Below are positions 36,957 through 46,360 of a stretch of DNA of 64,000 nucleotides, piece by piece. The position numbers and the translations under genes are program-made. The notes beneath the pieces were generated by a model, which was not told the origin of the DNA, made no database searches, and saw only the letters and a program-made list of their open reading frames with translations. How positions within the stretch are numbered: position 1 is the first letter of the stretch; each line of letters starts with the position of its first letter. Source of the DNA: Paenibacillus sp. G2S3 (lineage in GTDB: Bacteria > Bacillota > Bacilli > Paenibacillales > Paenibacillaceae); assembly GCF_030123105.1 (NCBI RefSeq), contig NZ_CP126095.1, positions 4,464,001 through 4,528,000 of the forward strand. Direction: 5' to 3'.

Positions 36957-38315
36957 ATGATATCACTGGTGGAAGTACAAGAAACGAATAAGATGATCCG
37001 TGAAATGAATCTGGATGTGCGTACTATAACAATGGGAATCAGCCTCATGGATTGTGCTCATACAGATATGAGAACTTTTAACCAAAATGTCTATGACAAG
37101 ATTACTAGATCCGCCGAAAAGCTCGTCAAGACAGGTGAAGATCTAGAAAGACAATTCGGTGTACCTATTGTTAATAAACGGATTTCCGTGACCCCTATCG
37201 CTATTGCTGCTGGCGCCGTGAAGACAGACACCTATGTACCTGTTGCTGAAATACTGGACAAGGCTGCAAAAGAGGTCGGCGTCAACTTTATTGGCGGCTT
37301 CTCTGCCCTTGTGCAAAAAGGCTGTACCAAAGGCGATCGCATTCTGATCGACAGTATCCCGGAAGCGCTGGCTGTTACTGAAAGAGTCTGCTCCTCAGTC
37401 AATGTCGGCTCCTCCAGAAGTGGAATCAACATGGACGCTGTGAAATTAATGGGTGACATCATTATTCAAACTGCGGAACGCACCAAGGATCGGGATTCCA
37501 TAGGCTGTGCTAAGCTGGTTGTTTTCTGTAATGCGGTTGAGGACAATCCTTTTATGGCTGGAGCGTTTCATGGTGTTGGTGAACGGGAATGTGTCATCAA
37601 CGTTGGCGTCAGTGGCCCAGGTGTAATCAAGCGTGCGTTAGAGGAAGTGAAAGGTCAGGACTTCGAAACCCTGTGTGAAACGATCAAACGGACTGCGTTT
37701 AAAGTTACGCGTGTGGGACAACTAGTTGCTCAGGAAGCATCTAAACGGATGAACGTACCTTTTGGGATTATTGATCTATCGCTGGCTCCAACACCAGAAA
37801 TTGGGGACTCCATTGCGGAGATCTTTCAAGTCATGGGTCTGGAAGAAGCTGGCGCACCAGGAACAACAGCCGCTCTGGCGATTCTAAATGACAATGTTAA
37901 AAAAGGTGGCGTTATGGCCTCCTCCTATGTTGGCGGACTCAGTGGAGCCTTTATTCCAGTCAGTGAAGATCACGGAATGATTCAAGCCGTTCAGCGTGGT
38001 GCTCTGACGCTCGAGAAGCTAGAAGCCATGACCTGTGTATGTTCTGTAGGACTGGACATGATTGCTATTCCGGGAAGTACCACCAAAGAGACAATCTCAG
38101 GCATTATCGCCGATGAAGCTGCTATCGGAATGGTCAATAACAAAACAACCGCTGTTCGCGTCATTCCTGTCATCGGCAAGGATGTAGGCGAAATCGTAGA
38201 ATTTGGCGGCCTTCTTGGATATGCGCCTGTCATGGCTGTTAATGGCTTCAATTGCGCCAATTTCATTAACCGAGGCGGACGAATTCCTGCTCCAATTCAC
38301 AGCTTTAAGAACTAA
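36957..38315 (+). CDS. UPF0210/DUF711 family protein (PFL-like)
   Basis: A 452-residue protein. The ATG at 36957 is 6 nt after AGGAGG; an ATG at 36951 touches the site and is less likely. It has the family features [24 protein letters not shown] and [19 protein letters not shown], a glycine-rich C-terminal half and no membrane segments. It is related in fold to pyruvate-formate-lyase-like proteins according to family descriptions, but no glycyl radical motif or activity is seen. Confidence 0.92.
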   Translation: MISLVEVQETNKMIREMNLDVRTITMGISLMDCAHTDMRTFNQNVYDKITRSAEKLVKTGEDLERQFGVPIVNKRISVTPIAIAAGAVKTDTYVPVAEILDKAAKEVGVNFIGGFSALVQKGCTKGDRILIDSIPEALAVTERVCSSVNVGSSRSGINMDAVKLMGDIIIQTAERTKDRDSIGCAKLVVFCNAVEDNPFMAGAFHGVGERECVINVGVSGPGVIKRALEEVKGQDFETLCETIKRTAFKVTRVGQLVAQEASKRMNVPFGIIDLSLAPTPEIGDSIAEIFQVMGLEEAGAPGTTAALAILNDNVKKGGVMASSYVGGLSGAFIPVSEDHGMIQAVQRGALTLEKLEAMTCVCSVGLDMIAIPGSTTKETISGIIADEAAIGMVNNKTTAVRVIPVIGKDVGEIVEFGGLLGYAPVMAVNGFNCANFINRGGRIPAPIHSFKN

Positions 38316-38326
38316 TAGAAACCTCA

Positions 38327-38371
38327 AACAGCAAGTCCCTATTTGTACCTAGGTGACTTGCTGTTTTTTTT
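38327..38371 (+). terminator. Terminator of the ACT-DUF711 pair
   Basis: AACAGCAAGTC pairs with GACTTGCTGTT, followed by a run of T. Confidence 0.9.
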
Positions 38372-38406
38372 ATGATTCGGAGCTTAAAGATATAATGTTA
38401 CCGGAT

Positions 38407-38817
38407 TTAAGCTCGTTGGATCCCAATATTAGGGGTTCCTCCGGTCAAATCGATAAATAATACATAGTCATTTCCATCCGTGCCCTTCAGCACGAGTCCT
38501 GTCTGACTTGCAACTCCCACTGCGAAATATCTGACTTCTTGAAGGCTTGTAGGAGCTGAAACTGGTGTCAAAGCCTGATTCACAGCAATCAAACGGGTTG
38601 CAGTTTTAATGGTGCCTGCGCCGCTAATTTCACCGGTAACTCCCAGATGGCCTAGCAGGGACTGACTGCCGTTCACCTGAAGGCTTCCCATAATGGTCTG
38701 ACTACCATTTAATTGCAGGTTTAAATCGATAGTCTCATTCCCGTTGACATGCAGATCATTTTGAATGGTCTGACTTCCTGTAACAAGAACATTATCGAAG
38801 GTTGGCAAGACGATCAT
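38407..38817 (-). CDS. Repetitive secreted or surface fibre-like protein, unknown family
   Basis: A 136-residue protein without a signal peptide. The first half is made of degenerate 11-residue units of the type LQ(V/L)NGSQ(T/S)(I/L)xGx, repeated at least five times, predicting a short beta-helix or beta-solenoid. The second half (about 75-136) ends with TGLVLKGTDGNDYVLFIDLTGGTPNIGIQ, similar in style to the C-terminal heads of phage or spore fibres. The ATG touches its ribosome site, so a TTG three codons later could be the true start. It is divergent from the CgeB-like and WbsX-like genes, suggesting a spore-surface fibre that they glycosylate. Confidence 0.6.
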   Translation of the reverse strand: MIVLPTFDNVLVTGSQTIQNDLHVNGNETIDLNLQLNGSQTIMGSLQVNGSQSLLGHLGVTGEISGAGTIKTATRLIAVNQALTPVSAPTSLQEVRYFAVGVASQTGLVLKGTDGNDYVLFIDLTGGTPNIGIQRA

Positions 38818-39023
38818 CCCTTTCAGGTTTTATAGTATATCTTATGTTAGACAAGACCATCCGGTCATAGATAGATATACATCTTTTACTAAATCCGCTT
38901 TTTCCACTGAGATTCAGATTAATGGTCTTATACCTAAAGTCAAAAGAACCCCCTACACATATAATGATTAGCAAGACTAGGTGCTAGAGCGAACGACTGG
39001 CTCCAATGAATACAGGAGGAATT

Positions 39024-40061
39024 ATGAAGAAGACAGCTACTAGGCTCACTCCTCAAAGGCCCTCAACTCACGAAGTCACCATCAGCCAAGTTCATCCATC
39101 GCAACACCATAATCTCATTCTCGAGAACTCTTATAGAGCGGAAACCATAACACGGGAACTAAAGCAATTAAGAGTATTGCTTCTGGTTCCCTCAGAGATA
39201 AGCGATAAAATGCCTAATGTACGACTTTTTAAAGATCAGCTAAGGCATTTGGTCAAAGAAGTGCTTGCCATTAAGTTACAGCATAATTTAGCGGAATATT
39301 TAGCCCAGTATCAGCCTGATCTGATACTAGCTCTAGGATCAGAGACCATGTTCCCTGAGGAGAACATTACTGCCCTCAAAGCTTCTAAAGTCCCTAAGGC
39401 CGTATGGATGGCTGACGCAACCTGTCTTACCCGAACAGAACGTAATCTAGCACTGTTATTCGATTATATTTTCACACAGAACATAGCCAATCTGATCTAT
39501 TATCAGGGATTACGGGGGAAAGAATCGAGCTTCCTCCCTTATGCTCCAGATACGGATCTCTATTATCCAAGACGTGTGGAGAACCGTTACCATAGTGACG
39601 TACTCATTCTCGGCCATTTTCAAATGAATAGTGTTCTGCATACTCTAGCTCATTCAGAACTATTTCATGGCCTCAAGGTAATGACCGTAGGTAGCGGGTG
39701 GGAGCCCACCAAAGATTTCATAGACATCACCCACGATAAAAAAGAAATGTCTAACTATTATAATGGAGCAAGGATCGTCATCAATTGCACAGGATCTATG
39801 CAGCAAATTATGGAGGTCTCTGCTTGTGGCGTATTTCAGTTCGTAGAAGATCATCCTCATCTTCAGTGTTATCGAATCGCAGAAGAAGCGCTCATTCGTT
39901 TCCAGAACTTTAAAGAGCTCTCTGAGAGCTTCAAGTACTATATTGCTCATAGTGATGAAAGAAGAATTTCTGCCTCTCGTGCTCTAAAGGAAGTAAAGTA
40001 CAATTATTCTTATCTTCAGCAAGGAAAGCTGCTGCTCAGAAAAATATTCACGGAACCATAG
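39024..40061 (+). CDS. CgeB-like glycosyltransferase
   Basis: A 345-residue protein starting at the ATG at 39024 just after AGGAGG. It has the CgeB/glycosyltransferase family 1-like features: an N-terminal Rossmann half (LLVPSEISDK, PDLILALGSE), FLPYAPDTDLYYP, and a C-terminal donor-site half with YNGARIVINCTGSMQQIMEVSACGVFQFVED. In B. subtilis cgeB belongs to the outermost spore-layer genes. It is 13 bp from the WbsX-like gene, in one operon, and probably modifies a surface protein with a sugar. Donor and acceptor are unknown. Confidence 0.82.
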   Translation: MKKTATRLTPQRPSTHEVTISQVHPSQHHNLILENSYRAETITRELKQLRVLLLVPSEISDKMPNVRLFKDQLRHLVKEVLAIKLQHNLAEYLAQYQPDLILALGSETMFPEENITALKASKVPKAVWMADATCLTRTERNLALLFDYIFTQNIANLIYYQGLRGKESSFLPYAPDTDLYYPRRVENRYHSDVLILGHFQMNSVLHTLAHSELFHGLKVMTVGSGWEPTKDFIDITHDKKEMSNYYNGARIVINCTGSMQQIMEVSACGVFQFVEDHPHLQCYRIAEEALIRFQNFKELSESFKYYIAHSDERRISASRALKEVKYNYSYLQQGKLLLRKIFTEP

Positions 40062-40074
40062 GGGGTGACCTGAC

Positions 40075-41148
40075 TTGAAATGCATCGCTTTTGTATTACC
40101 TCAGTTTCATCAGATATCAGAGAACGATTCCTGGTGGGGAGAGGGATTTACAGAATGGACAAATGTCAGGAAGGCTACAGCCCTTTATCCTGATCATGAT
40201 CAGCCGAAAAAACCATTAAATAATAACTACTACGATTTAACGGACCCCAAAGTGAAACAATGGCAGGCAGAGACTGCAAGAGCTCATGGCATTTACGGTT
40301 TTTGTTATTATCACTATTGGTTCAATGGCAGGCGACTTCTGGAACAACCGGTTCAGCAGATTCTTGACAGCAAAGAGCCTGACTTCCCCTTTTGTCTGTC
40401 TTGGGCTAACGAGCCTTGGACTCGAAGCTGGGATGGCACCGAAGAAGATGTCTTGATGCCTCAGGAATATGGAGAAGAACGGGATTGGCGAATGCATTTT
40501 TATGCTTTGTTGGAGGCCTTCAAAGATGAACGATATATTTGCGTGGATGGCAAACCAGTATTTATTATCTACAGATCCTCCAGCATCCCTCGCTGCGATG
40601 AAATGCTTCAATGTTGGCGTGATTTAGCTCAGCAAAACGGACTTAAGGGACTTCATCTTGTCCGGACACTGGGCGGCTTTCCCCTAAATACAGAGCACGG
40701 GTTCGATGCCAGTCTAGAATTCGAGCCTCACTACACATTCGCACATGGTGGTGTAAAGCACTTGTGGAGCTCCAAACAGGTAGAGGATCAAAACCATATT
40801 GTCATTGACTATGATGAATTATGGGAATCTATGTTAGAGCGGACACCTCACAGAGACGGGGAAATTATATATCCGGGAGCATTTGTTAACTGGGATAATA
40901 CACCACGCAAAGGTGCTGCCGGACAAAGTACTTTAGGTGCAAATCCTCAAAAATTCGGTCAATATCTGTCCCGACAAATTGAGAGGACCAAGAAGATGTT
41001 CAAAAGTGATTTTATTTATATTAACGCTTGGAACGAGTGGGCTGAGGGTGCCTATTTAGAACCCGATGATCATTATCGGTATCAATACTTACAAGCCGTT
41101 AAGAGAGCCCTTCAATATCATCACAAAGAAGATCCTTCCACGCCCTAG
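40075..41148 (+). CDS. WbsX-family glycosyltransferase/GH99-like protein
   Basis: A 357-residue protein starting at TTG (40075). It shows the WbsX signature from the start: FVLPQFHQISENDSWWGEGFTEWTNV, then HGIYGFCYYHYWFNGRRLLEQP, SWANEPWTRSWDG and, near the end, INAWNEWAEGAYLEPD. This family is common in polysaccharide and rhamnan-type clusters and in spore-glycan loci, and adopts a TIM-barrel related to GH99. It is transcribed with the CgeB-like gene. The chemical role is not proven. Confidence 0.87.
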   Translation: MKCIAFVLPQFHQISENDSWWGEGFTEWTNVRKATALYPDHDQPKKPLNNNYYDLTDPKVKQWQAETARAHGIYGFCYYHYWFNGRRLLEQPVQQILDSKEPDFPFCLSWANEPWTRSWDGTEEDVLMPQEYGEERDWRMHFYALLEAFKDERYICVDGKPVFIIYRSSSIPRCDEMLQCWRDLAQQNGLKGLHLVRTLGGFPLNTEHGFDASLEFEPHYTFAHGGVKHLWSSKQVEDQNHIVIDYDELWESMLERTPHRDGEIIYPGAFVNWDNTPRKGAAGQSTLGANPQKFGQYLSRQIERTKKMFKSDFIYINAWNEWAEGAYLEPDDHYRYQYLQAVKRALQYHHKEDPSTP

Positions 41149-41172
41149 CGTCAGAAGGATCTTCTTCTTTTA
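41125..41172 (+). terminator. Terminator overlapping the WbsX stop codon
   Basis: AAAGAAGATCCTTC pairs with GAAGGATCTTCTT, with a TCTTTTAT tail. The stop codon is inside the loop. Confidence 0.88.
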
Positions 41173-41176
41173 TTCC

Positions 41177-42640
41177 TTATGATCTTTCCGAAGTCTGAAC
41201 TCTGGCGCTTCTTGCACTCATCATTCTCCAACCCGTTAGCAGTGCAGCCACAAAGCATATGGATGCCGAAGTCATGAACACTACATGCATGCCACTGATA
41301 AACAGCTCTGGCTGACCTGGAACTAAACCCGTTACCCGATAACCTGCTTCGCTACTCATCACATGAAAGAGAATTGTCGTAGCTATCGTAATACCGACGA
41401 CCATGCCCACATTACGAACTAGCGAATTGACGCTACCCGCAGAACCAAGCTGAGTTCTAGGTACTTTGGACATCACAAGCGAATTATTCGGCGATTGAAA
41501 CAGACCACTACCTATTCCTAACATAGCGATCCACACGCCTACCAGCACGACTGAGCTTCCCTCATGAAGCTCAGCTAATCCAAACTGGGCAATAACCATG
41601 ACTACCAGCCCTGCAAAAGTTAGGAATTCAGACCCGATTTTATCCGATAAAGCACCGCTTATTGGTGCTACCACTACCATACATATCGGTAACAGCATCA
41701 ACAGGAACCCTGCTTCAAAGGGCGATAAATTCAGCATATTCTGTGCATAAAATGGCGCGATGATATTAAAGCAGAAGTTCGCTGTAAACACGAGAAATCC
41801 ACATAAAATACTTAATGAAAACAATGGATTCTTAAATAATGACAATTGCAGTAGCGGTTCTTTTCTGCGAAGCTCTGTCCACAGGAAAGCAATGAAGCTC
41901 ACTATAGCAACGATTAAAGACGTCACAATTAAGCTGTCGCCATAACCGAGCTGCTGTCCCAATAAAAGCCCTGCGAACAAACTGATGATAAAAATAGCAA
42001 AGAGTAAACTACCTGGAACATCAATTGTAGATTTCGTCCTAGTTAAATCCTTAGGCAGTACCTTCCAGCCTAACAGGATAGCAATCACTCCAATAGGAAT
42101 GTTCACCCAAAAAATATATTCCCAGCCTAGTGTCGAAACCATAATCCCACCTAAACTAGGGCCAGCTATACTTCCCAGAGAGACGAATGTACCTATGAAA
42201 CCAAGGGCTTTCCCCCGCTCATTGGCTGGAAAAATATCCGTTACTATTCCCTGACTGTTCGCCATTGTCATCGAAGCTCCGATAGCCTGAATGACGCGCG
42301 AAGCAAGTAATGCGGGTAAACTCAAACTGAATCCACACAGCAAAGAACCAATCACAAAAACAATCGTCCCAATCTTAAAGATTCGAATCTTCCCAACAAT
42401 ATCTCCAAGCTTCCCGAAGAAAAGAATCGCTGCACAGATCGCCATCAAATAACCAGTAGTTACCCATTCGATTTGTGCCATAGGCAGCTTCAATTGTTTC
42501 GATAATTCAGGCAGAGCGATGTTGACAATACTACCATCAAGCGTGGACATGAAGGTAAAAATATTCAGTACAATCAAAATCATCCAGCGTTTCTTCTGAA
42601 TTTCCTTGTCTTCCTGATAAGTTGCGCTAATAGAACTCAT
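41177..42640 (-). CDS. MFS drug efflux transporter, DHA2 (EmrB/QacA) family
   Basis: A 487-residue protein with 14 predicted membrane helices. Family motifs include LDGSIVNIALPEL in helix 1 and GKLGDIVGKIRIFKIG in the loop 2-3 (motif A-like). The GAGGTG site lies 7 nt before the ATG. It is divergent from a MarR gene, and its promoter region includes two perfect palindromes that are probable MarR sites, so it is likely an inducible multidrug or toxicant exporter, driven by the proton gradient. Confidence 0.92.
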   Translation of the reverse strand: MSSISATYQEDKEIQKKRWMILIVLNIFTFMSTLDGSIVNIALPELSKQLKLPMAQIEWVTTGYLMAICAAILFFGKLGDIVGKIRIFKIGTIVFVIGSLLCGFSLSLPALLASRVIQAIGASMTMANSQGIVTDIFPANERGKALGFIGTFVSLGSIAGPSLGGIMVSTLGWEYIFWVNIPIGVIAILLGWKVLPKDLTRTKSTIDVPGSLLFAIFIISLFAGLLLGQQLGYGDSLIVTSLIVAIVSFIAFLWTELRRKEPLLQLSLFKNPLFSLSILCGFLVFTANFCFNIIAPFYAQNMLNLSPFEAGFLLMLLPICMVVVAPISGALSDKIGSEFLTFAGLVVMVIAQFGLAELHEGSSVVLVGVWIAMLGIGSGLFQSPNNSLVMSKVPRTQLGSAGSVNSLVRNVGMVVGITIATTILFHVMSSEAGYRVTGLVPGQPELFISGMHVVFMTSASICFVAALLTGWRMMSARSARVQTSERS

Positions 42641-42676
42641 AAACTAACACCTCATTGAATGTATAATCAACGTTTA

Positions 42677-42735
42677 GTTGCGCACGCAACCAAACTCGCA
42701 TACCCAGTGTACATCAATTTAGTTGCGTACGCAAC
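42677..42735. promoter_or_regulatory. Two palindromic MarR operators and overlapping divergent promoters
   Basis: GTTGCGCACGCAAC (42677-42690) and GTTGCGTACGCAAC (42722-42735) are 14-bp perfect or near-perfect palindromes 45 bp apart, each preceded by TTTA. The right one contains a -35 in both directions: TTGCGT-17 nt-TACACT on the plus strand (TACACT at 42746-42751), and TTGCGT-17 nt-TACACT on the minus strand. Occupation would shut off both genes. Confidence 0.8.
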
Positions 42736-42802
42736 GACTTTATTGTACACTTTGTCTCAAGGTAGCAAATACGCGAACTATAAACCCAAAGAGGTGTCTA
42801 TC

Positions 42803-43222
42803 TTGGAAAAAGAGCCTATAGGAAAGTTAATTTCCTATTTTCATCGCCAAAATCAAAAGCAACTGGTAAAAAAATTCATGCCCTATGGAATCGGTAGCGG
42901 TGGGCAACATAGCTTTCTCAAGTTGATTCTTTCCAGACCAGGGATTACACAAGATCAATTAACTTCTGTATTAAAATTCGATAAAGCGACCACCGCACGT
43001 TCCGTGAAGCAATTAGAGAATTCAGGATACATTGAACGTAAACCAGATCCTAATGATCGACGCTCACACCTATTATATCCAACGCCTAAAGCAATCGATT
43101 TCTCGCCTATCCTTCAATCTATTTTAGATGATTATAACAAAAGCCTAGTTGGTAAATTAACCAGCGAGGAAGTAGAGCAGCTTCGTAATTTACTTCAAAA
43201 GATCAGTACTGATGAAGAATAA
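42803..43222 (+). CDS. MarR-family transcriptional repressor
   Basis: A 139-residue regulator with a TTG start at 42803, 6 nt after AGAGGTG; the frame stays open to 42659, but that part crosses the operators. The winged helix is clear: LSRPGITQDQLTSVLKFDKATTARSVKQLENSGYIERKPDPNDRRSHLLYPT, with the DxRS/R wing. It likely represses itself and the divergent efflux pump through the two palindromes and is released by the pump's substrate. The ligand is unknown. Confidence 0.9.
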   Translation: MEKEPIGKLISYFHRQNQKQLVKKFMPYGIGSGGQHSFLKLILSRPGITQDQLTSVLKFDKATTARSVKQLENSGYIERKPDPNDRRSHLLYPTPKAIDFSPILQSILDDYNKSLVGKLTSEEVEQLRNLLQKISTDEE

Positions 43223-43225
43223 GGA

Positions 43226-43284
43226 CAAAAAAAGAAACTGTCTCAAAGTAGTAACGGCTACTTAAGGGACAGCTTCTTTTTCCC
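43226..43284. terminator. Bidirectional terminator between marR and the lipoprotein gene
   Basis: AAAAGAAACTGTCTC pairs with GGGACAGCTTCTTTT, with an inner AGTAG/CTACT stem and T-runs on both strands. Confidence 0.9.
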
Positions 43285-43289
43285 CATAC

Positions 43290-44960
43290 TCACTTCAATT
43301 TTACGGTCTCAGCAACTTCTTTCGTAATCGCTTCCCCACCTAAGCTCTTCCACTTCTCTACAAAAACGTCAAAGTCACTAAGTGGTGAATCGCCCACGAT
43401 GATATTCAAAAATGTTTCACTCTCCAGATTTTGCAGTTCCGTCCATTTGCTCTTCATTAGTAGGGTGTTTCCGTAAAAGACCCCTCGCACTCCCTCAATA
43501 GCGGTAGAGGTTAAGACGGCAACTCCATATTTATATGCATTCGCTGCTTTCCAGCCTTCCAGATCTTTCTTTGGTTGTTCCGTGTCCTCCACCCATTGAT
43601 CATAGATGAGACGGGTATCTGGATTTAATGTATCCGGGTCTATTTTGCCATGCAAAGCTTGCTGGATATCTGCATAATGTTTCTCTATTGCATCCGAATA
43701 ATCAATTAGAAGGTCAAACGGATAATACGCACGCAGCTGAATTCCTGTCTGCGCAGAGAAATCATCCAGCTTCTTAACTTCCTCCGAATTAGGGTCTTGT
43801 CTTCTCTCAAGTCTTGTAAACACGTTTAACTGCTTCATAATGGCCTCTGGATGCTCAAAACCTTTACGTACAACAAGATAACGGTCTGTTACCGGAGCCA
43901 GGTGCGCAACAAACTTTCCAGAATCATCAAGTGGTGCTGCATATGCTCTCCATTCTGCCTTTGTATCGAGCGCGACCGCCTCTGACAAAGGATAATATGG
44001 CATCCACCACGGGCCAAAGAACATGCCTGATTTTCCTGTAATAATAGGCTCTTGCGTTTCTTTATAAAGTGCAAAATTAGGGTCCAGCAGCCCTCTTTTA
44101 TACCAATCAGCCAGTTTGGCTAGCGCTTGTTTGGTCTCAGGTGTAATGGAGCCGTATACGATATTCCCAGCATTATCCTTGATCCAATTGGTAGGAAAAG
44201 CATGCAATGCACTAAACACAGCATCCAAACCATTTACTAATGGCTTCGTTCCATAAATGATATTCTTGTAGCCGCTAAGTCCGACCGTATCTCTTTTTCC
44301 ATTGCCATCGGGGTCCTTCTCGATAAAAGCCTTCGCTATGTTCTCAATATCTTCGAAGGTTTGCGGTGCCTGCAGCTCCAGTTTATCCAGCCAATCCTGA
44401 CGCACCCAGAGCAGAACAGGAGAATCCGCATCAATGGCTACATTAGGTAATCCGTATAATTTGCCGTATCGGGAAGCATCGGATAATGCCTCACCCTGAG
44501 TAGAATTGTACATATCCTTAATTAAGTCAGAACCATATACTTTATAGGTTTCTGTAAGGTCTTCTATCATGTCATTATCAATGAGTTTCTTCAATTGATC
44601 TCGATCTACAACCATCGCATCCGGCAAATCATTGCTATCGATCGCAAGCTGTACTTTTTGATTAAAAGCATCTTCACCCTTCGCCTCCCAAGAGTGAACC
44701 ACCTTGATATTCGTAATACTCTCCAAATAACGGGTAATGGGATTATTATCGTTGCTATCACCTGTATTTAGCCTGGAATCGGGAACCTTAAATCCCACCC
44801 GGATCACGATCGGATCTTCGTATTTGCTATACGCTATAGAAGCATCTTCTACTTCTCCTTGAGGACTTCTGGTAGAATCGACTGGTTTGCTCTGGTCACG
44901 GCAAGATGTAAGTCCGAGCATCATTACCACTAGGAGGATGGATCTCCACAGTCTTATCAT
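43290..44960 (-). CDS. Extracellular sugar-binding lipoprotein, second in the locus
   Basis: A 556-residue lipoprotein: signal peptide MIRLWRSILLVVMMLGLTSC with lipobox LTSC (Cys20). The rest is a family 1 extracellular solute-binding protein (for example YLESITNIKVVHSWEAKG, DAMVVDRDQLKKLIDNDMIEDLTETYK, GLSGYKNIIYG). The start overlaps the yesN stop by 4 bp. It is downstream of the YesMN genes and far from the permeases, so it may deliver sugar to those permeases or present ligand to the kinase. The sugar is unknown. Confidence 0.87.
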   Translation of the reverse strand: MIRLWRSILLVVMMLGLTSCRDQSKPVDSTRSPQGEVEDASIAYSKYEDPIVIRVGFKVPDSRLNTGDSNDNNPITRYLESITNIKVVHSWEAKGEDAFNQKVQLAIDSNDLPDAMVVDRDQLKKLIDNDMIEDLTETYKVYGSDLIKDMYNSTQGEALSDASRYGKLYGLPNVAIDADSPVLLWVRQDWLDKLELQAPQTFEDIENIAKAFIEKDPDGNGKRDTVGLSGYKNIIYGTKPLVNGLDAVFSALHAFPTNWIKDNAGNIVYGSITPETKQALAKLADWYKRGLLDPNFALYKETQEPIITGKSGMFFGPWWMPYYPLSEAVALDTKAEWRAYAAPLDDSGKFVAHLAPVTDRYLVVRKGFEHPEAIMKQLNVFTRLERRQDPNSEEVKKLDDFSAQTGIQLRAYYPFDLLIDYSDAIEKHYADIQQALHGKIDPDTLNPDTRLIYDQWVEDTEQPKKDLEGWKAANAYKYGVAVLTSTAIEGVRGVFYGNTLLMKSKWTELQNLESETFLNIIVGDSPLSDFDVFVEKWKSLGGEAITKEVAETVKLK

Positions 44961-46360
44961 TGGCCCTTCCCCTCCGCACGATATTCACTCGGCAGTTTAC
45001 CAATGCGTTCCCTAAACAGTCTACTGAAATAGCGGTCATCTTCAAAGCCAGATCTTGAAGCAATCTCACAGACGGGTAATGAAGTCTCCAGCAATAATGA
45101 TTTAGCCAACTCAAGCCGCATTCCCCGTAAACATTCACCGAAGGTCTCCCCGGCAAAACGAGCGAAACATTGACTGAAATACCCACGGCTCATGTTAATT
45201 TCCGCCGCTACGTCGCTCTGATTGATTTTGTCACCTGCATGACTCTGCATGTAACGAACTGCGCGAATAAGGCAGGACATCACCTCTTTAGTTAATCCTA
45301 GCTCGAGCATTCTCCGTCCCACATGATCAGAAAATCGGCGCAGCCAGGTCTTCCAATGGCACCAGTTCAAATTAAACGAAATATCCCGTTCCAGTTGAAT
45401 TCCATCCTCAGGCTTCAAGAGTAAAGAGCTCCAGCTTTGCAAAAGGGAATGTGCGAACGTTAGTAATCTATCCTGCCTTGGCTTCTGCAAGAGTATGTTC
45501 GTTACAAAACTCTCCCATTCGTTTCCATCAATCGTCCACTTGAGATTTCGAGCTTGCTCGAATAGATCAGCTTCATCCGGTTTTAAATGGGGAACCGCTA
45601 TTCCCTTCTTTAGTTCCTCATAATTCAGAGAGGTCAGTTCTTCAGCACTAGAATGATAAAAGAGCATATGCCGAAGCTTCATGGTGAGCTGCTCCTCCAA
45701 TTCCTGTAGTGACTGATCTCTTAACCCACTGATAAGCGCGGTCTGCCACCTCCCGGAAAGCTGGTTCTTAAGCTCACGCCTAGCTTCTTCTTCCGAGAAA
45801 CGATGAAGCAAAGGCGACATCCACATCTCATGAAAGGTAATCAGCGGATTATTCTTCACGAAGGATAGGTGAAATAACTCTTCTTCATTACAGTGATTGC
45901 TTAATGGTAAATAAAGCAGTGCCTTGTCTGCAGCTATCCTTTTACCTTCACCATGAACCAGCGCATCCCGTGTATTGTCCTCCCATTTAATACGATCAAC
46001 GAGGCGACGTATAGTCTCATCCGCATTTTCCATCTCTAACAGCGTTTTGACAATATAATCAACGGCTCCTAAACGCATAGCTTCCTGCACATAGTCAAAC
46101 TCATGATGGCAAGTAAGCACTACACAGCGAATACCTGCGAAACGTTGCCTTACTAGTTTAATGAGCTCGAACCCAGAAATGCCGGGCATAGTCAAATCTA
46201 CAAATAGCAGATCCACATCCTGTTGTTGAAGTAGCTCCAAAGCAGATTTTCCATCTCCCGCCTCACCAACAATAACAACCCCTAAGGATGACCAATCGAT
46301 GAGAGAGATGAAGCCTTTCCGCACAAGCCGTTCGTCATCAACCACTACCGCCTTAATCAT
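44957..46360 (-). CDS. yesN: AraC-family response regulator (YesN-like)
   Basis: A 467-residue regulator: receiver (Asp55 in LLFVDLTMPG), a long linker domain (about 130-365) and a C-terminal AraC-type DNA-binding domain with two helix-turn-helices (INQSDVAAEINMSRGYFSQCFARFAGETF, LPVCEIASRSGFEDDRYFSRLFRE). It overlaps the kinase gene by 8 bp and the lipoprotein gene by 4 bp. It is expected to activate the upstream ABC transporter operon when phosphorylated by the neighbouring kinase. Confidence 0.9.
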   Translation of the reverse strand: MIKAVVVDDERLVRKGFISLIDWSSLGVVIVGEAGDGKSALELLQQQDVDLLFVDLTMPGISGFELIKLVRQRFAGIRCVVLTCHHEFDYVQEAMRLGAVDYIVKTLLEMENADETIRRLVDRIKWEDNTRDALVHGEGKRIAADKALLYLPLSNHCNEEELFHLSFVKNNPLITFHEMWMSPLLHRFSEEEARRELKNQLSGRWQTALISGLRDQSLQELEEQLTMKLRHMLFYHSSAEELTSLNYEELKKGIAVPHLKPDEADLFEQARNLKWTIDGNEWESFVTNILLQKPRQDRLLTFAHSLLQSWSSLLLKPEDGIQLERDISFNLNWCHWKTWLRRFSDHVGRRMLELGLTKEVMSCLIRAVRYMQSHAGDKINQSDVAAEINMSRGYFSQCFARFAGETFGECLRGMRLELAKSLLLETSLPVCEIASRSGFEDDRYFSRLFRERIGKLPSEYRAEGKGQ

